This document shows positions 1 through 5,221 of a DNA stretch of 9,463 bases, piece after piece. The stretch comes from Oscillospiraceae bacterium (lineage in GTDB: Bacteria; Bacillota; Clostridia; Oscillospirales; Ruminococcaceae), in NCBI GenBank assembly GCA_017483405.1, contig JAFUWP010000249.1:1-9463 (forward strand), read 5' to 3'. The notes beneath the pieces are model-generated. The model worked only from the letters and a program-made list of their open reading frames with translations, did no database searches and was not told where the DNA came from. Position numbers and translations under genes: made by a program. How positions within the stretch are numbered: the first letter of the stretch is position 1; each line of letters opens with the position of its first letter.

Positions 1-2
1 CG

Positions 3-656
3 CAGGGCTTCGATGACGGTCAGGCTTACTCTACCGCGCATGATATGGCTCTGCTCTGCGGTGCGGTTCTGCGTTGCTCCGTCCTGAATGAATGCCTTAC
101 CACTTGGCGGACATTCATCCTCAATGATACTGTTGAGCTGGTTAACGAAAATACCTTCACCAGAACTATGAAAACCTGTCGGGGACTGAAAGCATCCCAT
201 TCATCAGAATCCGGATATTGTCTGGCATCCGCATCGGAATCTGACGGCATGATTTGTATCGCAGTCATACTCGGCGCACCGGATGAGGATTCCCGATTCA
301 CACTCGCAAAAAAACTGCTCAGTTCCGGATTCAGTCAGTATCAGATAACCCTTCCGGCCTTTGCTGAAGAATTTCTCCGGCCGATGAAAATCCGGCACGG
401 TACAGAATCCGCTGTTCTGCTGGAATTATCCTCTCTGCCTGCACTGGCAGTTCCGTCAGGCTCACAGCTGACTGCGGTGATGGTTCTGCCGGAATTCGTG
501 CAAGCTCCTGTAAAATATCATCAGAAAGTCGGGAAAGTCTATTTTTATCAGGGGAAAACTCTGCTGTGTGAATGTTCTCTGCTGACTTCCGAGGCCGTTC
601 CGGAAATCACAATGCAGTCGGCATGGAGCAAAGTTCTGCATTTTCTTTTTTCATAA
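3..656 (+). CDS. D-alanyl-D-alanine carboxypeptidase (DacF/PBP5-like, peptidase S11), 3' part only
   Basis: The reading frame is open from base 3, so the gene starts left of the window; about 217 residues are visible. The opening residues QGFDDGQAYSTAHDMALL match the S11 pattern 'N..GLDD..HYSTA.DMALL' that follows the SxN motif. Next come the strand carrying the KTG box and a C-terminal all-beta PBP5_C-type domain (roughly the last 100 residues). Family members trim the terminal D-Ala from peptidoglycan pentapeptides outside the membrane. The box is odd here: bases for GLKASHSSESGYCLASAS stand where GLKTG-T-E-GYCL-A-A is usual, so Lys is kept but Thr-Gly is Ala-Ser. The catalytic Ser and the signal peptide lie outside the window. 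A hairpin follows the stop, and the next gene is convergent. Family assignment is firm; activity is doubtful. Confidence 0.85.
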   Translation, partial: QGFDDGQAYSTAHDMALLCGAVLRCSVLNECLTTWRTFILNDTVELVNENTFTRTMKTCRGLKASHSSESGYCLASASESDGMICIAVILGAPDEDSRFTLAKKLLSSGFSQYQITLPAFAEEFLRPMKIRHGTESAVLLELSSLPALAVPSGSQLTAVMVLPEFVQAPVKYHQKVGKVYFYQGKTLLCECSLLTSEAVPEITMQSAWSKVLHFLFS

Positions 657-662
657 ACATCA

Positions 663-688
663 AGAAGCGGACTGAACAGTCCGCTTCT
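663..688. terminator. Hairpin between convergent genes, possible bidirectional terminator
   Basis: A perfect 11-bp stem (AGAAGCGGACT / AGTCCGCTTCT) with a GAAC tetraloop begins 6 bases after the carboxypeptidase stop. No immediate T run follows on either strand, so it may act as a weak terminator or as a 3'-end stabiliser. Its position between converging genes supports a role in ending transcription. Confidence 0.55.
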
Positions 689-738
689 CTGCAAAACATC
701 CTTATAAAAAATATCTCTCTAAAAAAAACGCAAACGGT

Positions 739-969
739 TTACTTTACGATATACTGGTCGATTTTAGCGAACAGTTCTTCGGCATCTTCGGTATGAGCGC
801 GGAGTTCAATCGGATGGGTCAAATCCAGACTGTAGATACCCATGATGGACTTCGCATCCACGATGTAACGGCCGGAAACGAGGTCGATGTCGAAAGCAAA
901 TCTTGTGATAGTATTCACAAAGTTCTGCACATCCGCAAAGTTGCTTAACTGAATATTAGTTGTTGTCAT
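739..969 (-). CDS. HPr-like phosphocarrier-family protein lacking the active-site histidine
   Basis: This 76-aa protein has HPr length and fold signature. The segment VDAKSIMGIYSLDL (residues 37-50) matches the HPr stretch around the regulatory serine (VNAKSIMGVMSL), with Ser41 in the place of Ser46. The N-terminal catalytic loop GLHARPA of true HPr is replaced by NFADVQN (residues 10-16), so there is no His15 equivalent and the protein should not pass phosphate from enzyme I to sugar permeases. In Bacillus, Crh likewise lacks His15 and keeps Ser46, acting in carbon catabolite control; a similar regulatory role here is only inference. AGGAGG at 979-984 lies 9 bases before the ATG. It has its own promoter at 1051-1079. 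Nothing else in the window belongs to the sugar phosphotransferase system. Confidence 0.75.
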   Translation of the reverse strand: MTTTNIQLSNFADVQNFVNTITRFAFDIDLVSGRYIVDAKSIMGIYSLDLTHPIELRAHTEDAEELFAKIDQYIVK

Positions 970-1050
970 AATATCCTACCTCCTAAAAAATGTTCTTGAT
1001 GGGTTTCTTTCTCTTTTTTCCTTGTGTACAGCTTTTCCTGCTGTGACTAT

Positions 1051-1079
1051 AGCATAGCACGAAATCGTGCAAATGTCAA
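1051..1079 (-). promoter_or_regulatory. Promoter of the HPr-like gene with a palindrome between -35 and -10
   Basis: Read on the minus strand: TTGACA (1074-1079), 17-base spacer, TATGCT (1051-1056). The spacer contains a perfect inverted repeat, GCACGA-aa-TCGTGC (1057-1070), in the usual place for a repressor operator. The predicted start near 1044 leaves a leader of about 75 bases before the ATG at 969. The remaining stretch out to the XRE gene stop (1080-1208) shows no gene or clear signal that I can support. Confidence 0.7.
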
Positions 1080-1208
1080 GGGATTACGGGAAAATTCAGC
1101 GTTTCGACATAAGAGTTATGACTAACTGCGGAATTTTTTATACATGTTTCATATTCCTGCGGAATTCTTTCAGAAATGGCGCAGTTTAGTGCTTTCCGGT
1201 ATAAAAAT

Positions 1209-1445
1209 TCATATATCATCATCTTTGAGAAATTTATATGCCGGAACGTCAAGGACTCTTGCAATATCAAGCAGTGCATCAAGAGAAAGTGAACGGTCAA
1301 TATTGGGAGCTTCTACCGATGCAAGATAGGATGTGTTTTTATCAATTTTTTCAGCAAGTTCTTCTTGAGTCATTCCTCTTAATTTGCGGTAATAATTAAT
1401 TTTTAAGCCCATTCTCCTGTATATTTCTGCATATTCTAATTTCAT
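1209..1445 (-). CDS. XRE/Cro-type helix-turn-helix transcriptional regulator
   Basis: This 78-aa protein is essentially one HTH_3 domain. Residues 13-24 form the first helix, MTQEELAEKIDKNTSYLASVE (25-45) gives the helix-turn-helix, and LSLDALLDIARVLDVPAYKFL (53-73) is the usual closing pair of helices. There is no extra ligand or dimerisation domain. GAAGG at 1452-1456 lies 6 bases before the ATG. The gene is divergent from the pair of 78-aa genes at 1574 and 1894, and its likely promoter overlaps theirs, so it probably controls them and itself; that is inference from layout. The gene is AT-rich. A Cro-like repressor or an antitoxin-type regulator are both possible. Confidence 0.85.
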   Translation of the reverse strand: MKLEYAEIYRRMGLKINYYRKLRGMTQEELAEKIDKNTSYLASVEAPNIDRSLSLDALLDIARVLDVPAYKFLKDDDI

Positions 1446-1479
1446 TTTCTGCCTTCTTTCTAAAAAAATATCTTAAACT

Positions 1480-1508
1480 ATTTTATCATTTTTTATTGAC
1501 TTTATAAA
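1480..1508 (-). promoter_or_regulatory. Candidate promoter of the XRE regulator
   Basis: Minus strand: extended -10 TGaTAAAAT (TAAAAT at 1480-1485) with a weak -35 TTTATA at 1503-1508 and a 17-base spacer. It overlaps the -35 box of the rightward promoter at 1496-1524, so the two would compete for polymerase. Confidence 0.45.
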
Positions 1509-1524
1509 GCAGATGTGATATAAT
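1496..1524 (+). promoter_or_regulatory. Promoter of the first 78-aa gene
   Basis: TTGACT (1496-1501), 17-base spacer, TATAAT (1519-1524) with the TG of an extended -10 at 1516-1517. The predicted start is near 1531, about 43 bases before the ATG. Confidence 0.8.
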
Positions 1525-1573
1525 TAGCATTATATAAAATACAATTTAAATTTTATGAAAGGAAATATTTATT

Positions 1574-1810
1574 ATGAAATCAAACTTATCAGGAAAATAT
1601 ATGCCCGAATTCCGCAAATGGATGAAAGAATATCTCTATCTCTTTGAAAAAGCACAGGATATTCAGTATCTCCCCTACCCCGAACAGCTTAAACTGCTCC
1701 GGAATCAGCATCCGCTTATCCTTGACGAACTCGAAAAAAAGGGCATGTCCCTCTTTATGAGAGATATGCTCGATGGCTATATGCAGATTTTACTTAGTCA
1801 ATGTGTTTAA
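1574..1810 (+). CDS. Unknown 78-aa protein, first of a tandem paralogous pair
   Basis: I do not recognise this family. The protein is small, soluble-looking and probably all-helical, with no signal peptide, membrane segment or cysteine motif. Residue landmarks are an aromatic N-terminal helix with EFRKWMKEYL (12-21), a central LPYPEQLKLL (33-42), a following HP (46-47) and a C-terminal KKGMS..MRDMLD.Y (55-69). It is 46/78 identical, without gaps, to the protein at 1894. AAAGGA at 1558-1563 precedes the ATG by 10 bases, a weaker ribosome site than that of its sister. Two conserved copies with intact frames argue for a real protein. The gene sits opposite an XRE regulator, a layout seen in phage-derived, toxin-antitoxin or self-regulated accessory loci, but nothing in the sequence fixes a role. 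Confidence 0.8.
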   Translation: MKSNLSGKYMPEFRKWMKEYLYLFEKAQDIQYLPYPEQLKLLRNQHPLILDELEKKGMSLFMRDMLDGYMQILLSQCV

Positions 1811-1825
1811 TTTTATCATTTTTCC

Positions 1826-1854
1826 TTGACAAGATAAATTGCAGATGATATAAT
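1826..1854 (+). promoter_or_regulatory. Promoter of the second 78-aa gene, a duplicate of the first
   Basis: TTGACA (1826-1831), 17-base spacer, TATAAT (1849-1854) with extended -10 TG at 1846-1847. The box order, the spacing and an upstream TTTTATCATTTTT element (1811-1823, against 1481-1493 in the first copy) are shared with the first gene's promoter. Promoter and gene were therefore duplicated together. This copy has a better -35. Confidence 0.8.
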
Positions 1855-1893
1855 AATTATAGTATATCTTAAATTTAACAGGAGGAAACCGAA

Positions 1894-2130
1894 ATGAAAG
1901 CAAATTTATCTCCAAAACGACAAGCAGAATTCCAGAAATGGCTGAATGAATATCTCGCCATTTTTGAAGAAAATCAGAATATTTCTGCCCTTCCCTATCC
2001 CGAACAGATAAAACTCCTCCAAAACCGTCATCCGTTCATCCGCGCAGAACTCATCAAAAAAGGCATGTCCCCCGCTATGAGAGACATGCTCGATACTTAC
2101 GTAGAAACTTTAATTAAGATTTGTCAATAA
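1894..2130 (+). CDS. Unknown 78-aa protein, second of a tandem paralogous pair
   Basis: This is the paralogue of the protein at 1574, same length and 59% identical. The best-kept parts are the N-terminal MK-NLS, the central LPYPEQ-KLL (residues 33-42), the HP at 46-47 and the C-terminal KKGMS--MRDMLD (55-67). Divergence is highest in residues 7-11 and 70-78. A strong AGGAGG (1880-1885) lies 8 bases before the ATG. Its last 17 bases overlap the end of mtaB on the other strand, and no terminator is visible between them, so the two transcripts should overlap. Function unknown. The pair may form a heterodimer or be differently regulated forms of one small factor; that is conjecture. Confidence 0.8.
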   Translation: MKANLSPKRQAEFQKWLNEYLAIFEENQNISALPYPEQIKLLQNRHPFIRAELIKKGMSPAMRDMLDTYVETLIKICQ

Positions 2131-3412
2131 TCTCCCCCGTCAGTCCGCCGTCCTGTACCCCCGTGATTCTTACATCAAATATCTGATTCCGGAAATTCTC
2201 TCCGGAATGCGCCGGAACGCGCACAACTGCATAGTTCTCCGCATGGCCGTTATGCCATTCCGGTGACTTCTGACGCTCAAATAATACCCGATGTACCCCG
2301 CCGATACAGGATTGCAGATATTCTTCCCGAAGCGCACCGGCAAGCTCCGACAGCTTATCCGCACGCGCTTTTTTTATTTTTTCCGGAATCTGCTCCGGCG
2401 ATTTCGCCGCCGGCGTTCCCGAACGCGGTGAATATCGGAAAATATGTATCTCCGAAAACTTGATTTCTTTTACGAATTCCATCGTCTGCGCGAAATCTTC
2501 TTCCGATTCCGCCGGAAATCCCGTCATAATATCTGTCGTCACCGCACAGGCCGGAAATAATTCCCGTATCCGCGCGATTAATTCCGCATATTCCGCACAG
2601 GTATAGTGCCGGTGCATCGCTTTCAGAGTCCGGTCACATCCGCTCTGCACAGATATGTGAAAATGCGGACATAATTCCGGAATCGCACTCAGCTTTTTCA
2701 GTACCTCCGTTGTAAGTCCGTCCGGCTCTAATGAACCCAGTCTGACCTGCGATATGCCCGATTCTGCCGTTATCCTGACCGCATCCGCAATATCATAACC
2801 ATCATACGCATAACAAGCCAGATTAATTCCGCAAAGCACAATTTCCCGATAGCCCTGACGGACAAGCCGTTCCGCCTCGTGCCGGATTTCTTCCGGATGG
2901 CGCGAACGGCATCTGCCGCGCGCATACGGAATAATACAATACGAACAGAACCGGTTGCATCCGTCCTGAATCTTCAGGAACGCTCTTGTATGTCCGGCAT
3001 CACTGCCCTGCGGAAGGGACTCGAAATCCTCTCCGGAAACAAACTGCTCCACGGCCGAAATGCGGTGGGGATTCTGAAAATATCCCTCCAGCAGAGCCGG
3101 AATCTGCAATCTGTTTTTTGTGCCGGTGATGATGTCCGCTTCGGGGATGGCGGCGGCCTCCTGAGGGAAGGCCTGCACATAGCATCCGGTGAGGAGCAGA
3201 ACGGCATCCGGCGCGGATTTGCGGAGTTTCCGGACGGCCTGCATCATGCGCCTGTCGCCGGAGGCGGTCACGGTGCAGGAATTGACAAGCAGAACGTCCG
3301 CCTGTTCCGGAAGGTCTGCGATTTCCCAGCCTTTCTGCATCAGCAGGGCGGCGATGCTGTCGGTTTCGGCGGCATTGACTTTACAGCCGAAGGTTTTCAG
3401 AAACACTTTCAT
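2114..3412 (-). CDS. mtaB: tRNA (N6-threonylcarbamoyladenosine(37)-C2)-methylthiotransferase MtaB
   Basis: This is a 432-aa radical-SAM methylthiotransferase that converts t6A37 to ms2t6A37 in ANN-decoding tRNAs, in the cytoplasm. Three domains are visible. The N-terminal UPF0004 domain carries cluster-binding Cys10, Cys46 and Cys77 (FGCKVN, NSCTV, TGCY). The radical-SAM domain carries CNRFCSYC (Cys152, Cys156, Cys159) followed by IIPYARGRCRSR. A short TRAM-like C-terminus (about 370-432) is expected to bind tRNA. The FGCKVN form and the overall length favour MtaB over MiaB or RimO. The ATG at 3412 fits the family N-terminus MKVFLKTFGCKVN; AAAGGA is at 3424-3429, a rather long 11-base gap. 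It has a consensus promoter at 3448-3476. The start-proximal part is GC-richer than the neighbouring genes. Confidence 0.95.
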   Translation of the reverse strand: MKVFLKTFGCKVNAAETDSIAALLMQKGWEIADLPEQADVLLVNSCTVTASGDRRMMQAVRKLRKSAPDAVLLLTGCYVQAFPQEAAAIPEADIITGTKNRLQIPALLEGYFQNPHRISAVEQFVSGEDFESLPQGSDAGHTRAFLKIQDGCNRFCSYCIIPYARGRCRSRHPEEIRHEAERLVRQGYREIVLCGINLACYAYDGYDIADAVRITAESGISQVRLGSLEPDGLTTEVLKKLSAIPELCPHFHISVQSGCDRTLKAMHRHYTCAEYAELIARIRELFPACAVTTDIMTGFPAESEEDFAQTMEFVKEIKFSEIHIFRYSPRSGTPAAKSPEQIPEKIKKARADKLSELAGALREEYLQSCIGGVHRVLFERQKSPEWHNGHAENYAVVRVPAHSGENFRNQIFDVRITGVQDGGLTGEIIDKS

Positions 3413-3447
3413 GATAACATAAGTCCTTTATACAGATTTCAAGGATA

Positions 3448-3476
3448 ATTATACCACGGAACGGGCGGGGTGTCAA
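3448..3476 (-). promoter_or_regulatory. mtaB promoter
   Basis: Minus strand: TTGACA (3471-3476), a GC-rich 17-base spacer, TATAAT (3448-3453), with extended -10 TGG directly before TATAAT. All consensus bases match. The predicted start near 3441 gives a leader of about 29 bases. Confidence 0.85.
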
Positions 3477-3506
3477 TATCTGTTCACAAAATGTTCATAA
3501 TGCGGC

Positions 3507-3560
3507 GGCGAACCTGCTGAAACTGCCCTGTTTTTTCCGGTGAAAAACAGGGGGTTCGCC
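3507..3560. repeat. Nested inverted repeat between the mtaB and CRISPR leader promoters
   Basis: An outer arm pair, GGCGAACC (3507-3514) with GGTTCGCC (3553-3560), encloses an inner pair, CCCTGTTTTT (3526-3535) with AAAAACAGGG (3543-3552), and a 7-base loop. The right arms are contiguous, while 11 unpaired bases separate the left arms, so an RNA from either strand could form an 18-bp bulged hairpin. It lies upstream of both flanking promoters, so neither obvious transcript includes it. Confidence 0.65.
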
Positions 3561-3592
3561 GGAGGGGATTTCAAAAAAATCTGAAAAAAGGC

Positions 3593-3621
3593 TTGACAAA
3601 TTGTGCAAGATGTGCTATACT
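3593..3621 (+). promoter_or_regulatory. CRISPR leader promoter
   Basis: TTGACA (3593-3598), 17-base spacer, TATACT (3616-3621) preceded by TGC, an extended -10. The predicted start near 3628 lies 84 bases before the first repeat, so this would drive the pre-crRNA. The stretch 3628-3711 is T-rich with no convincing gene and is best read as the array leader. Confidence 0.75.
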
Positions 3622-3711
3622 TGATAACAGAGCAGAGGATATGCCGGAGGGCTTTTGTGAAATCTGCATTTATTTTCCTCTTTCGGGGTTTGATTTTTAT
3701 TGATTTTCAGA

Positions 3712-4216
3712 GTTGCAACTCACACGCCGCACGGCGGTTGAAACCTTCGGTATCGTGGCCTTCGTCCTCAAGCTCATCCAGTTGCAACTCACACGCCGCA
3801 CGGCGGTTGAAACTTTTCTTTCATATAGCGGATTGTTCGCATTTTAGCCTTGTTGCAACTCACACGCCGCACGGCGGTTGAAACCCAGAGATAGTTCCAC
3901 CGGCGGCTTTAAGCAAATAGTTGCAACTCACACGCCGCACGGCGGTTGAAACCACCTTTAATTATATATTTAGGCTCTTTCCACAAGTTGCAACTCACAC
4001 GCCGCACGGCGGTTGAAACCCTTCAAATGTGGATACATATCTTAACATCTTGTTGCAACTCACGCGCCGCACGGCGGTTGAAACCATATTATAACAAGAA
4101 TGAACTTTTTCATAACAAGTTGCAACCCACGCGCCGCACGGCGGTTGAAACTAGAGATTGAATCCATTAGGCATTACTTCAAAGTTGCAACTCACACGCC
4201 AAAGGGCGGTTGAAAA
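3712..4216 (+). CRISPR. CRISPR array 1: eight 33-nt repeats, seven spacers
   Basis: Repeats begin at 3712, 3781, 3852, 3920, 3987, 4052, 4119 and 4184, each 33 nt. The consensus starts with the palindrome GTTGCAAC, has a CGCC-GCAC-GGCG hairpin (repeat positions 14-25) and ends GTTGAAAC. Spacers are 36, 38, 35, 34, 32, 34 and 32 nt, all different. Repeats 1-5 are identical; repeat 6 has one change (position 13 A to G); repeat 7 has that plus position 9 T to C; repeat 8 is degenerate. Decay to the right, the promoter on the left and the GTTGAAAC end all put the leader on the left and transcription rightward. Variable spacer length and the 33-nt repeat argue against type II and fit class 1 systems (type I or III), but type cannot be fixed because no cas gene is in the window. 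Spacer targets are unknown. Confidence 0.97.
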
Positions 4217-4221
4217 AACAA

Positions 4222-4251
4222 AAAACCCCTCTGATTTCTCAGAGGGGTTTT
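4222..4251. terminator. Bidirectional intrinsic terminator at the end of CRISPR array 1
   Basis: A 13-bp stem (AAAACCCCTCTGA / TCAGAGGGGTTTT) with a TTTC loop. On the plus strand its right arm ends in TTTT followed by GTTT; on the minus strand it ends in TTTT followed by TTGTTTTTTC. It starts 5 bases after the last repeat and also lies 15 bases past the stop of the convergent membrane-protein gene, so it probably serves both. Confidence 0.85.
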
Positions 4252-4266
4252 GTTTGCCCTGTCAGT

Positions 4267-5142
4267 TCAGTTTTCTTTCAGATGCCCGAACTCCTGCACG
4301 AATTTCTCCAGCGCAGGGAGCGAAACATCATAGACTTTCTGCATGGTTTCTTCCGAATCCATTGTTTTCTTGACCTTCCGGATGCCGATATAAATATCAT
4401 CATCAAAAGGCTCATCCCATTCCAGACGCTCCGCAAAAGCGGTATCCTTTAGCATGAAACGAACGCCTTCGGTTTCCTGATAGTCACTGAAATACTGTTC
4501 CAAATCATCAAGATTATTATCCGGAACGATGAATTCATCCGCGCCGTCATCGGAAATGACGAGCACGGCTTCGCCAATCTGAAACTCGGCGAAAAGCTTT
4601 GTCTGGTCGCCGGTATAGCCGTCACGTTCGGCGGTTTCGGCGGATGCCGGAATGTAATACACATCCACGGCGACTTCACCGTCGCCATTGACATCATCGA
4701 GATACGTCTCGAATAATTCCTCGATTCCGGCGGAGCAGGCGGCATTGAACAAGTCGTTGTCGGAGAGTAATAAAATAATCATATCGGGTTTGACGGCGGT
4801 CACGACCTGCCATGTCAGGAATCCGAACGTAAACAGGAAAAATCCTGCGAAACCGAGCCACCATTTATTATGATAGATAAAATTGGAGACTTTTTCGCCG
4901 AAGGTATATTTTTTTTCTTCCTGATGTTCTTCATAGATAGTATCGCTTTCTGCGATAACGCCTTGTTTGAGCTTTAATAATTCTTTTTTATCTTCTTTGA
5001 GCTGTTCTTCATGTTCCAGTCGTTCCTGTTCCTGCTGAATGCGTTCCTGTTCGATGCGTTTTTCTTCGAGTTCGCGTTGTTTCTGTTCCATTTCGCGGAT
5101 GACTTCGAGTGTATTTTTTTCTTTTTTCTGATTATCTTCCAT
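4267..5142 (-). CDS. Coiled-coil single-pass membrane protein of unknown function
   Basis: This is a 291-aa protein with no enzyme motif that I can name. Residues 5-60 are extremely rich in Glu, Gln, Lys and Arg and should form a long coiled coil. Residues 95-115 (WWLGFAGFFLFTFGFLTWQVV) form one membrane helix. The remaining 175 residues form an acidic domain. The positive charge before the helix and the absence of a signal peptide suggest that the coiled coil is cytoplasmic and the acidic domain is outside. Residues 150-157 (DVNGDGEV) resemble an EF-hand or dockerin-type calcium loop, but the usual acidic residue at loop position 12 is shifted by one. The ATG at 5142 has only a weak AAGGG about 9 bases upstream. 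I see no clear promoter of its own; the hairpin at 5172 separates it from the R-M genes upstream. Confidence 0.8.
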   Translation of the reverse strand: MEDNQKKEKNTLEVIREMEQKQRELEEKRIEQERIQQEQERLEHEEQLKEDKKELLKLKQGVIAESDTIYEEHQEEKKYTFGEKVSNFIYHNKWWLGFAGFFLFTFGFLTWQVVTAVKPDMIILLLSDNDLFNAACSAGIEELFETYLDDVNGDGEVAVDVYYIPASAETAERDGYTGDQTKLFAEFQIGEAVLVISDDGADEFIVPDNNLDDLEQYFSDYQETEGVRFMLKDTAFAERLEWDEPFDDDIYIGIRKVKKTMDSEETMQKVYDVSLPALEKFVQEFGHLKEN

Positions 5143-5171
5143 ACATCACACACCCTTAAAATTTTAATGAC

Positions 5172-5207
5172 AAAAGGACGGATTTCCACGGAAAACCGTC
5201 CTTTTTT
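5172..5207. terminator. Intrinsic terminator after the restriction endonuclease gene
   Basis: Arms AAAAGGACGG (5172-5181) and CCGTCCTTTT (5196-5205) surround an inner TTTCC-AC-GGAAA hairpin. Six T follow on the plus strand. On the minus strand, the direction of the preceding gene, only a four-T run follows, so efficiency there may be lower. Confidence 0.7.
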
Positions 5208-5221
5208 GATTCTATGCTTAC

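Noticed and set aside
721..738. A-rich run after the HPr-like stop, which reads as a T run on the minus strand, as a terminator
   Set aside because: Only a 4-bp AAAC/GTTT stem precedes it, too weak to call; the hairpin at 663-688 is the better candidate.
1076..1300. A 74-codon minus-strand open frame partly overlapping the XRE gene
   Set aside because: It overlaps the regulator in another frame, has no ribosome site and looks like AT-rich noise.
2879..3448. A 189-codon plus-strand open frame opposite the start of mtaB
   Set aside because: It is the antisense of a well-supported radical-SAM gene in a GC-rich stretch where stops are rare, and its translation resembles no protein.
3603..4161. 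Plus-strand open frames running through the CRISPR array
   Set aside because: They are created by translating the repeat itself (a recurrent HAARRLK or TRRTAVE peptide) and have no ribosome site or coding character.
3745..4183. Most spacers translate without stops on the reverse complement, hinting at RNA-targeting antisense crRNAs
   Set aside because: Spacers of 32-38 nt are open in some frame almost always by chance, and several are equally open on the forward strand, so this does not discriminate.
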